Below are positions 26,452 to 33,880 of a DNA stretch of 64,000 bases, piece by piece (the stretch's first letter is position 1; the number at the start of each line of letters is the position of its first letter). Location: the NCBI RefSeq assembly GCF_037153975.1, contig NZ_JBBAYJ010000001.1, positions 124,001 to 188,000 on the forward strand, written 5' to 3'. Position numbers and translations under genes: made by a program. The notes under the pieces are model-generated. The model searched no databases, was not told the origin of the DNA, and saw only the letters and a program-made list of their open reading frames with translations. This stretch comes from Aquipuribacter sp. SD81. GTDB taxonomy: Bacteria > Actinomycetota > Actinomycetes > Actinomycetales > JBBAYJ01.

Positions 26452-26807
26452 CCGACGAACAGGCAGAAGGGGTGACCGGCCGGGTCGAGCCAGACCCGGA
26501 CGTCCTCCTGCGGCTGGAAGTCCGCGAGCGTCGCACCCGCCTCGGCGGCGACCCGGCCCGCCGCCTCCAGGTCGTCGACCTCGATGTCGAGGTGCTGCTG
26601 CATCTGCTGGTCGCCCGGGCCCTGCGGCCACGTCGGCGCGACGTGGTCGGTCTCGAGCTGGAAGGACAGCCCGGCCGAGCCGTCCTCTGGGCGCAGCGTC
26701 GCCCACTCGGGGTCGTCGGTGACGATCGGCCAGCCGAGCAGCCGCTGGTAGAACCGCGCGAGCCCACGCGGGTCGGGCGTGCCGAGCACGGTCGAGCAGA
26801 GCCTCAT
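26448..26807 (-). CDS. VOC family protein
   Basis: The protein has 119 residues with a glyoxalase-like fold (RLCSTVLGTPDPRGLARFYQRLLGWPI, then MQQHLDIEVDDLEAAGRVAAEAGATL and VWLDPAGHPFCLFVG). It is the first gene of a three-gene unit with overlapping reading frames (VOC, nucleotidyltransferase, VOC). AGGA lies 8 nt upstream of the ATG. Members of this subgroup often have unknown substrates. Confidence 0.82.
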   Translation of the reverse strand: MRLCSTVLGTPDPRGLARFYQRLLGWPIVTDDPEWATLRPEDGSAGLSFQLETDHVAPTWPQGPGDQQMQQHLDIEVDDLEAAGRVAAEAGATLADFQPQEDVRVWLDPAGHPFCLFVG

Positions 26808-26845
26808 GGGCTCGTCCTACACGTACCCGCCGACAGCGGCGAGCG

Positions 26846-28108
26846 CTACCGCCCGGCGAGCTGCACGAGCCGTCGCTCCGCGAGCGTCGCGAGGAGGGCC
26901 GCGCCGTCGGTGAGCACCGAGTCGTCGAACCCGGCCAGCGGGGAGTGGTTGTCCGGTGCGGTCTCCCAGTCGCGGCCCTCCAGGCACGCACCGAGGAACA
27001 CCATGACCCCGGGCACGGCGTCGATCACGCGGCTGAAGTCCTCCGCGCCCGCGATCGGGTCGGGCATGTCGATCCACCGGTCGGCGCCGAACAGCCCGGT
27101 GGCGACCTCGCGCGCGAAGTCGAGCTCGCGGGCGTCGTTGACCGTCACGGGGTACTCGGGCTCGAGCACGACGTCCGCCTCGAGCCCGTGCGCGGCGGCG
27201 ACGCCCTCGCAGTAGCGGACGAGCGCGGTGTGCAGGCGCTCCCGGACCTCCGGGTCGGTGGTGCGGATCGTCGCCTCGGCGTACGCGGTCGACGGGATGA
27301 TGTTGCGCCGGGTGCCCGCCTCGACCTTGCCGAAGGTGACGAGCCCCGTCTCGAACGGCCCGACGGTCCGACCGGCGACGGCCTGCGCGCCCAGCACGAT
27401 CTCGCCGATCGCGGGGACCGGGTCCGCGGCGCGGTGCGGTGCGGAGCCGTGCCCGCCGCGCCCGCGCAGCGTGACGAACAGGCCGTCGGAGGCCGACAGC
27501 AGCGGCCCCGGCCGCGAGGCGACGGCGCCCCGCGGGGCGAGCGCGGACATGACGTGCAGCGCGTAGGCGGCGTCCGCGCGGCGTCCCGCTGCCTCGAGGA
27601 CACCCTCGCGGATCATGTGGCCGGCCCCGTCCCAGCCCTCCTCGCCGGGCTGGAACATGAGGACGACGTCGCCCGGCAGGTTGCCGCGCTGGGCGGCGAG
27701 CAGGTGCGCCGCCCCGACCAGCGAGGTCACGTGCAGGTCGTGCCCGCACGCGTGCATGACGCCGTCGACCTCGCTGCGGTAGGGGACGTCGAGCTCCTCG
27801 GTGAGCGGCAGCGCGTCCATGTCGGCGCGCAGCAGCACGACGGGCCGCTGCCCGGGCGCCGCACGGTGCCCGCGGCGCCCCGTGTCGCCCTCGCCGCGCA
27901 GCACCGCGGTGACGCTCGACAGCGAGTCACCGGTGCGGATCTCGAGGTCGAGGCCCTGCAGGGCCTCGAGCACGGTCTGCTGCGTGCGGGGCAGGTGCAG
28001 GCCCACCTCGGGGTGGCGGTGGATGCGGTGACGGAGCCGGACGAGGTCGTCGGTGAGGGCCAGGGCGTCGTCGGCGACGGTGCTCGAGGGCACGGACGGG
28101 CTCGTCAT
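26846..28108 (-). CDS. M20 family amidohydrolase (IAA-amino-acid hydrolase-like)
   Basis: The 420-residue protein belongs to the M20D branch that cleaves N-acyl amino acids. Features are LVRLRHRIHRHPEVGLHLP, LLRADMDALPLTEE, the metal-binding MHACGHDLHVTSLVGAAHLL, FQPGEEGWDGAGHMIREGVL, RGRGGHGSAPHRAADPV in the dimerisation lid, and IAGAEDFSRV near the C-terminus. There is no signal peptide. The first 24 residues are a variable extension. Its -10 box overlaps that of the divergent exonuclease gene. Confidence 0.9.
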   Translation of the reverse strand: MTSPSVPSSTVADDALALTDDLVRLRHRIHRHPEVGLHLPRTQQTVLEALQGLDLEIRTGDSLSSVTAVLRGEGDTGRRGHRAAPGQRPVVLLRADMDALPLTEELDVPYRSEVDGVMHACGHDLHVTSLVGAAHLLAAQRGNLPGDVVLMFQPGEEGWDGAGHMIREGVLEAAGRRADAAYALHVMSALAPRGAVASRPGPLLSASDGLFVTLRGRGGHGSAPHRAADPVPAIGEIVLGAQAVAGRTVGPFETGLVTFGKVEAGTRRNIIPSTAYAEATIRTTDPEVRERLHTALVRYCEGVAAAHGLEADVVLEPEYPVTVNDARELDFAREVATGLFGADRWIDMPDPIAGAEDFSRVIDAVPGVMVFLGACLEGRDWETAPDNHSPLAGFDDSVLTDGAALLATLAERRLVQLAGR

Positions 28109-28114
28109 ACCGCC

Positions 28115-28124
28115 ACCCTATGGT
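28115..28124. promoter_or_regulatory. Overlapping divergent -10 boxes (M20 gene and xth)
   Basis: The sequence ACCCTATGGT reads TAGGGT on the minus strand (28115-28120), ending 6 nt before the M20 ATG. On the plus strand it reads TATGGT (28119-28124), ending 8 nt before the exonuclease GTG. The two start codons are only 24 bp apart, so both genes would be leaderless and the two -10 boxes share two base pairs. Confidence 0.6.
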
Positions 28125-28132
28125 GGGGCGCC

Positions 28133-28927
28133 GTGCTGGTCGTCGCGAGCGTCAACGTCAACGGGATCAGGGCTGCGCACCGTCGCGGCATGCCGGAGTG
28201 GCTGCAGCAGCGCGACCCGGACGTGCTGCTCCTGCAGGAGGTCCGCGCCGACGCGGACACCGTCGCGGAGCAGCTCGGCGAGGGCTGGCACGTGGTCGAG
28301 GCGGTGTGCGCGCAGAAGGGCCGCTCCGGCGTCGCCGTCGCGTCGCGGCGTCCGCTGCGCGACGCGGTCCTCACCCTGCCCGGCTTCGAGACCGACGGAC
28401 GCTGGGTCGAGGCGACGGTCGGCGACGGTCCGGACGCCGTCCGCTGCGCGAGCGTCTACGTGCACTCCGGCGAGGCCGGCACCGACCGCCAGGTCGACAA
28501 GATGCGCTTCCTCGCGGCCATGAGCGTCCGCCTCGGGGAGCTCCGCGCCGCCGAGGCGGCGGGCGGTCCGCCCGTCGTGGTGGCCGGCGACCTCAACATC
28601 GGCCACACCGAGCGCGACATCCGGAACTGGAAGGGCAACCGCGGCAAGGCGGGCTTCCTGCCGGAGGAGCGGGCGTTCCTCGACGCCTGGTACGCCTCCG
28701 GCTGGGTCGACGTGTCGCGGCGGCTGCACGGCGACGTCGAGGGACCGTTCTCGTGGTGGTCGTGGCGCGGCAAGGCGTTCGACACCGACGCCGGGTGGCG
28801 CATCGACGTGCACGTCGCCACGGAGAAGCTGGCGGCGACGGCCCGGTTCAGCGACGTCGACCGCGCGGTGGCCTACGACCGTCGCTTCAGCGACCACGCG
28901 CCCGTGGTCGTCGGCTACGACGTCTGA
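28133..28927 (+). CDS. Exodeoxyribonuclease III / AP endonuclease
   Basis: The protein has 264 residues of the EEP superfamily, acting on abasic sites in DNA repair. Catalytic motifs are visible: SVNVNGIRAA, LLLQEVRAD (metal Glu), CASVYVHSGEAG, VVAGDLNIGHTERDIRNWKGNRGKAGF (catalytic Asp/Asn), FSWWSWRGKAFDTDAGWRIDVHVA and the final FSDHAPVVV with the catalytic Asp-His. It is the XthA-like branch common in actinobacteria. Its GTG start is predicted to be leaderless. Confidence 0.92.
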   Translation: MLVVASVNVNGIRAAHRRGMPEWLQQRDPDVLLLQEVRADADTVAEQLGEGWHVVEAVCAQKGRSGVAVASRRPLRDAVLTLPGFETDGRWVEATVGDGPDAVRCASVYVHSGEAGTDRQVDKMRFLAAMSVRLGELRAAEAAGGPPVVVAGDLNIGHTERDIRNWKGNRGKAGFLPEERAFLDAWYASGWVDVSRRLHGDVEGPFSWWSWRGKAFDTDAGWRIDVHVATEKLAATARFSDVDRAVAYDRRFSDHAPVVVGYDV

Positions 28928-28948
28928 GCGCCAGGACCTCAGGGACGC

Positions 28949-30247
28949 TCAGCCGACCTCGCGCAGCTCCCACTCGACGCCGTCGGGGGTGTCGCGCACC
29001 TCGACGCCGAGCCCGGTGAGACCGTCGCGGACCGCGTCGCTCGTCGCGAAGTCCTTCGCGCCGCGCGCGCGGGCCCGCAGCTCAAGCAGCAGCCCGACGT
29101 AGCCCCCGACGACCTCGCGCGGGTCCCTGGCCCCGGTGCGGGCGAGGTCGCCGAGGCGCACGACCATCGCGCGCAGCACGCGGCGGGCGTGGTCCCGGTC
29201 GTCGCTCTGCAGGCTGTCGGTGAGCCAGTCCTGCATCGCCTGCTCGACCGCGAGCAGCGCGGCGACGGCGCCGTCGACGTCCGGGGCGGCCATCGCGGCG
29301 TCGAAGCGCTCGCGCTCGGCGTCGACCGCGGCCCGCAGCGACGTGGCCGCGGCGGGTGCGGCCGCGTCGTCGGGCTGGGCGGCGAGGTCGGCGTCCGCCG
29401 GTGACGGCGCGGCGGGGGCCGGGGGCGCGGCGCCGGGCTCGGCGGCACCGCGGCCGGCCAGGGCGTCGGCGAGCCAGCCGGTCTCCACGACCTGCCCGTC
29501 GGTGAGCACGACCTGTCGGTCCCGGTACCGCAGGGTCACCGTGCCGTTGCCCCGCACCGTCGCCGTGCCCGCCGGGAGGTCGAGGAGCAGCGCGGTGTGC
29601 TCGTCGACCCCGAGGACGCCGACGTCCTCGGGGAGCATCTCCTCCATCGCCTGCAGCCGCCGGGCGCCGAGGTAGCAGTACCGGGTGTCGTACGTGCCGC
29701 CCTCCGCGTTGTCGAAGTGGGGGACGAGCGCCGCGCGCACGCCGGTCGCCTCGCCGAGCACGTCGAGCCCGTCCGCCCAGTGCAGGTCGGCGCCCGCCTT
29801 GTAGATCTCGTACACCGGCACCGCGTGCGACCCGACGGTGCACGCGGCGGCGGACCCGACCACGAGAGTCCCCTCCCGGCGCACGACGTCGAGCATGGCG
29901 GCGGCCACGGCCGTGCCGCGCCACTGCCGCAGGGCGTAGGTCGGGCTGCCGGGCCCGGCGAACAGCCACCGCGCCTGCTCCAGCAGCGCGAGCGTCCGCT
30001 CCGCCTCGGCGCCCGTGCCCGCACGGCGCCACGGTGCGACGTCGACCCGCCGCCCGACCGCCTGCTCGAAGTACTGCAGGGTCTTCTGCACGAGCTCGTC
30101 GGCGTTGTCCTGGAACCCGAACGTCGTGTCGAGGACGAGCGCCGTGCCGGCGCCGCCCTGCTCGAAGGTGTCGGCGAGGACCGCCCGGTGGGTGCGGACC
30201 ATGGTGGGGGCGGTCTCGCCCGACCCCATGACGACGATGCGGCTCAC
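28949..30247 (-). CDS. Peptidase S51/cyanophycinase-like domain fused to a CysRS-like C-terminal domain
   Basis: The protein has 432 residues and two unlike halves. Residues 1-260 resemble peptidase S51 and cyanophycinase: [14 protein letters not shown] at the start, [12 protein letters not shown] (about 98-109), the nucleophile elbow [12 protein letters not shown] with S132, [15 protein letters not shown] with H177, and [14 protein letters not shown] Pro/Ala/Asp linker (about 262-300) follows. Residues 303-432 look like the DALR helical bundle and tail of cysteinyl-tRNA synthetase: a helical stretch, then [41 protein letters not shown]. No synthetase catalytic motif (HIGH or KMSKS) is present. 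The GTG has AGGAGG 8 nt upstream and overlaps the upstream stop. Function is unknown. Confidence 0.8.
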   Translation of the reverse strand: MSRIVVMGSGETAPTMVRTHRAVLADTFEQGGAGTALVLDTTFGFQDNADELVQKTLQYFEQAVGRRVDVAPWRRAGTGAEAERTLALLEQARWLFAGPGSPTYALRQWRGTAVAAAMLDVVRREGTLVVGSAAACTVGSHAVPVYEIYKAGADLHWADGLDVLGEATGVRAALVPHFDNAEGGTYDTRYCYLGARRLQAMEEMLPEDVGVLGVDEHTALLLDLPAGTATVRGNGTVTLRYRDRQVVLTDGQVVETGWLADALAGRGAAEPGAAPPAPAAPSPADADLAAQPDDAAAPAAATSLRAAVDAERERFDAAMAAPDVDGAVAALLAVEQAMQDWLTDSLQSDDRDHARRVLRAMVVRLGDLARTGARDPREVVGGYVGLLLELRARARGAKDFATSDAVRDGLTGLGVEVRDTPDGVEWELREVG

Positions 30248-31152
30248 GCGGGTCCCTCCTGGGACGTCGGGGTGGGCGAGTGTCCCGCGGCGGTCAGCAC
30301 GTCGACGAGGTCGGACGCGAGGCGGTCGGGGTGCTGCAGGTGCAGGTCGTGGTGCGCGTCCGGGTAGGGCCGCAGCAGCGGCCGCGCGAGGCCCCCGACG
30401 GCCTCCTCGACGAGGGCGGACGCGGGGCCGCCGGCCGGGGCCAGGAGCACGGGCACCCCGATGCGGGGGTAGAGCCGGCGCGGGTCCTGCGCGTGCATCG
30501 AGCGGAGGATCCGCTCGTGCGCCGCGAGGGGGAGGATGTTGCGGACGTGGCCGGCCGGGTCGCCCGGCGGGTCGGTCGTGAGGTTGCCGAGGACCGCGGG
30601 CAGCGCGTGGGGGCCCCACGCCTGCACGGACGGGCGGATGCGCTCGACGAGCTCATCCCAGGTCGTCGTGCCCCACGACGGCGGCGCGAGCCGCTGCCAC
30701 AGCCGCTCGAACGGCTCGTCCTCGGGGAAGCGGAGCCACCCGCCGTCGACGAGCGCGAGTGCCGCGGGGCGGGCGCCGTCGGCGGCGCACTGCAGCACGA
30801 CGTTGCCACCCCACGACTGGCCGGCGAGGACGACCGGCAGCCCGGCGAGGTCCGGCTCGTCGCCGAGGGCGCGGAGCAGGGCGGCGACGTCGGCGGCCGC
30901 CACGGCGGTGTCCACGCCGACGGCGTCGGGCAGCGCCGCGCTCGCACCGTGCTCGCGCTGGTCCACCGCGACCGAGGCGACCCCTCGGGCGGCGAGGGCC
31001 TCGGCGCACGCGTCCCACATCCGCGCGTTGGACGCGAGGCCGTGCACGAGCACCGCGAGCGCCCACGGCCGTCCCGCCGGGACCGTCCGGCGGACCGCGA
31101 GCCGCACCCCGCGCCCCGGCAGGGCGACGACGTCGGCCGTCGCGGCGCTCAC
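30244..31152 (-). CDS. Alpha/beta hydrolase
   Basis: The protein has 302 residues. It has the oxyanion region [22 protein letters not shown], the nucleophile elbow [15 protein letters not shown], and a late catalytic His in [26 protein letters not shown] matches the DxRGHG-type strand. There is no signal peptide. It overlaps both neighbours by 4 nt, so it belongs to the five-gene operon that runs from 35341 down to 28949. The substrate is not evident. Confidence 0.82.
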   Translation of the reverse strand: MSAATADVVALPGRGVRLAVRRTVPAGRPWALAVLVHGLASNARMWDACAEALAARGVASVAVDQREHGASAALPDAVGVDTAVAAADVAALLRALGDEPDLAGLPVVLAGQSWGGNVVLQCAADGARPAALALVDGGWLRFPEDEPFERLWQRLAPPSWGTTTWDELVERIRPSVQAWGPHALPAVLGNLTTDPPGDPAGHVRNILPLAAHERILRSMHAQDPRRLYPRIGVPVLLAPAGGPASALVEEAVGGLARPLLRPYPDAHHDLHLQHPDRLASDLVDVLTAAGHSPTPTSQEGPA

Positions 31153-32189
31153 CGGGTCTCCGGCGCGTCGGCGCCGGCCCCGCCGTGCACGCGCGCGAGC
31201 AGCGCGTCGACCGTGGTGGCGACGTCGACGCTGTCGGCCGCGGTCGGCAGCCAGACGTCGTCCCCGCGCACGGCCTTGGCGACGGCCTCGACCATGAGCC
31301 GGTACGGGTCGACGGGGGCGAAGTCCTCCGTGACCCGCACGGTCCCGTCCGGTCCGCGCAGGCTCAGCCTGCACGCGTCGTCCTTCGCTGTGAAGGCGGG
31401 TCGGTCGAGCACGAGCGTGCCGTCGTCACCGGTGACGGTGACGAGCTGCTCGTCCCGCCCGACGATGCCGCAGCGGACGACGGCCTCGGGACCGTCGGGA
31501 CGCTCGGCCGGCCGCAGGGTGCCGCGGGCGCGCACGTCCACCCCGTGCTCGACGTCACCCGTCGCGTCGAGGACCTCCAGCGGCCCGGCGCCCGTGGCCC
31601 ACCGGACCGCGTCGACGGAATAGCACCCGACGTCCAGCAGCGCCCCGCCGCCGCGCGCCCGCTCCAGCCGGTAGTTGCCCGCGAGCCGGTCCCCGCCGTC
31701 GAAGCTGAAGTCGGCCTCGACCCGGCGCACCGGCCCGAGCACCCCGTCGGCGAGGAGCGCGACGGCACGGCGGGTACGCGGGTGCCAGCGGTACCACCAC
31801 GCCTCGACGAGCAGCCGCCCGGAGGAGGCCGCCGCCTCGTGCATGCGGCGGGCCTCACCGGCGTCGAGCCCGAGCGGCTTCTCGCACAGCACGTGCTTGC
31901 CGGCCTCCAGCGCGGCGAGGGTCCATGGGAGGTGGGCGTCGTTGTTGAGCCCCACGTAGACGAGGTCGACGTCGGGGTCGGCGAGCAGCGCGGCGTAGGC
32001 GGCCGCGCCCGAGCCGTGGCCGCCGTAGGCCCGGCCGACGGGCCCGAGCGCGGCGGCGCGGGACTCGTCACGGGCGGCGACCGCTTGCAGGTGGGCCCCC
32101 TCGGCGGCGTGCGTCGCCGGTGCGAGTGCGCTGCGGGAGATGGTCCCCGCCCCGAGCAGGCCGACGCCCACGGAGCCGTCCGCCCTCAT
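31149..32189 (-). CDS. Gfo/Idh/MocA family oxidoreductase
   Basis: The protein has 346 residues. It has the N-terminal NAD(P)-binding domain (VGVGLLGAGTISRSALAPATHAA), the family EKP motif in HVLCEKPLGLDAGEARRM, and the dehydrogenase-like C-terminal domain beginning EAWWYRWHPRTRRAVALLADG, with LLDVGCYSVDAVRWATG carrying the likely catalytic-side residues. Family members oxidise or reduce sugars, inositols and related polyols. It overlaps the larger Gfo/Idh/MocA gene upstream (ATGA) and the hydrolase downstream (GTGA). Confidence 0.88.
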   Translation of the reverse strand: MRADGSVGVGLLGAGTISRSALAPATHAAEGAHLQAVAARDESRAAALGPVGRAYGGHGSGAAAYAALLADPDVDLVYVGLNNDAHLPWTLAALEAGKHVLCEKPLGLDAGEARRMHEAAASSGRLLVEAWWYRWHPRTRRAVALLADGVLGPVRRVEADFSFDGGDRLAGNYRLERARGGGALLDVGCYSVDAVRWATGAGPLEVLDATGDVEHGVDVRARGTLRPAERPDGPEAVVRCGIVGRDEQLVTVTGDDGTLVLDRPAFTAKDDACRLSLRGPDGTVRVTEDFAPVDPYRLMVEAVAKAVRGDDVWLPTAADSVDVATTVDALLARVHGGAGADAPETR

Positions 32190-33871
32190 CGCGGCACCAC
32201 CGGTCGGCCACCGTCGGCGGCCGAGGCCGACGCGGCCTCCATGACCGCGAGCACGCGGCGGCTCGTCGCGCCGGTGACGCTCATCGGCAGCCCGAGCAGG
32301 AGGTGGTCGGCGAGCTCACGGTGGAAGGGGTGGGGCGGCGCCGACGGCGTCGCGAGCCGGGTCACCGACCCGTCCGCGTCGTGCAGGTCGAGCACGGGCG
32401 GGGAGTCCGCCGGGGCGAGCACGTCCTCCTCGAGCGTCCCGACGGCGTTGCGGGACACGACCCGCTCCACCCGCCAGCTGCCGACGAGCGCGCCCGCGGT
32501 GCCGAGCACGTACCAGCGCGGCTTGAGGGCGGCCGCGAGGTCGGAGTGCGTGAACTCCGCCTCGGCGCCGTCGGCGAAGTGCACGAGCACCCGGGAGTGG
32601 TCGGCGTTGGTGACGTCGAACCAGCGGCGCTTGTGCGTCGTCGCGCTCACGTGCGCGACGGGAGCCGGGAACAGGTCGAGCAGCTGGTCGATGACGTGGG
32701 CGCCCCAGTCGTAGAAGGCGCCGCCGGAGGCGTCGACGTCGGAGTGCCACAGGTTGCACGGGTGCCCGAAACCGCCGACGAACGCCTCGACGTGGAACAC
32801 CTCGCCGAGGCGACCCGAGCGCACCGCCCGCGCCACGGCCAGGTAGTCGGGGTCCCAGCGCCGGTTCTGGTAGACGACGGCGAGCACACCCGCCTCGTCG
32901 GCGGCCGCGAGCACGGCGTCGGCCTCCTCGGTGCGGATGGCGAACGGCTTCTCCACGACGACGTGCTTGCCCGCGCGCACCGCCCGCAGGGCCCACTCCG
33001 CGTGCGTGTCCGGTGGGGTCGACACGACGACGAGGTCGACGTCCGGGTCCTCGACGGCGGCCGCCGCGTCGGTGGTCGTGCGCAGTCCCGGCGACACCTC
33101 CCGGGCGGCGGCGAGGCGCTCGGGGTTGCGGTCGCACACGAGCTCCAGGCCGAGGCCCGTCACCTCGCGGAACGCGGCGGCGTGCTCGTGGCCGATGGCG
33201 CCGTAGCCGAGCAGCGCCGCGCGCACGGGGGTCCGCGGCGCGCTCGCCGGGCGCCCGGTCGCCGCGACGAGCTCGTGCAGCGCGAGCAGCAGCAGCCGCC
33301 GTGCCGTCGGCGAGGCGACCCCGGTGGGGGTGCCGCCGAGCAGCCACGCGAGCACGGGGCCGCGCCGCGAGGCGACCGGGTGCACCGCGAGCCCGACGGC
33401 GGCCGTGAGCAGCACCGCGACGTCGTCGTCGACCTGCTCGACCCGCAGCACCCGGTCGTGGACGTGCACGTGCTCGCCGAGGTGCGCGCCCGTGCCGTGC
33501 CGGTGGTCGACGAGCCGCGCGGCCATGCCGCCCGCGTCCCGGCCGGCGCGGACCCGCACGTCGTGGGCGGGGGTGACCGGCCCGGTGACGAGACCGGTGT
33601 GCCCGGTCCAGGCCCCGTCGGGGTCGGCGGCGAGCGTCGGGCCGGCGAGGACGACCGGGACGCCGAGCCTCGCGAGCCGGTCCACGAGGGCGGGCCCGGG
33701 TGGGGTGTCGCGCCACACGAGGACCGCGTGCGCGTCGCGCGCGCCGGGCGCCTCCTCCACGCCGGCCCCGCGCAGGCCGAGCCGCAGGTCCGCGACCGCG
33801 TCGGCCAGGTGCGCGTCGGACAGGTCGACGAGCCAGTGCAGGCAGAGCCTGACGCCGGGGCCTCTGCTCAC
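32186..33871 (-). CDS. Gfo/Idh/MocA oxidoreductase with ThuA-like N-terminal domain
   Basis: The protein has 561 residues, far longer than a normal member. Residues about 216-561 are a complete Gfo/Idh/MocA enzyme (VRAALLGYGAIGHEHAAAF, HVVVEKPFAIRTEEADAVL, GGAFYDWGAHVIDQLLDLFP). The first 210 residues form a separate alpha/beta domain (RLCLHWLVDLSD, AHAVLVWRDTPPG, GVPVVLAGPTL, VEQVDDDVAVLLTAAVGL, VLAWLLGGTPTG, TARRLLLLALHEL). Its layout suggests a glutamine-amidotransferase-like or ThuA-like fold. The ThuA assignment is inference; ThuA and the Gfo/Idh/MocA enzyme ThuB work together in trehalose oxidation in rhizobia. It is second in the operon, 9 bp after the FAD enzyme. Confidence 0.78.
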   Translation of the reverse strand: MSRGPGVRLCLHWLVDLSDAHLADAVADLRLGLRGAGVEEAPGARDAHAVLVWRDTPPGPALVDRLARLGVPVVLAGPTLAADPDGAWTGHTGLVTGPVTPAHDVRVRAGRDAGGMAARLVDHRHGTGAHLGEHVHVHDRVLRVEQVDDDVAVLLTAAVGLAVHPVASRRGPVLAWLLGGTPTGVASPTARRLLLLALHELVAATGRPASAPRTPVRAALLGYGAIGHEHAAAFREVTGLGLELVCDRNPERLAAAREVSPGLRTTTDAAAAVEDPDVDLVVVSTPPDTHAEWALRAVRAGKHVVVEKPFAIRTEEADAVLAAADEAGVLAVVYQNRRWDPDYLAVARAVRSGRLGEVFHVEAFVGGFGHPCNLWHSDVDASGGAFYDWGAHVIDQLLDLFPAPVAHVSATTHKRRWFDVTNADHSRVLVHFADGAEAEFTHSDLAAALKPRWYVLGTAGALVGSWRVERVVSRNAVGTLEEDVLAPADSPPVLDLHDADGSVTRLATPSAPPHPFHRELADHLLLGLPMSVTGATSRRVLAVMEAASASAADGGRPVVPR

Positions 33872-33880
33872 GCCCGAACG

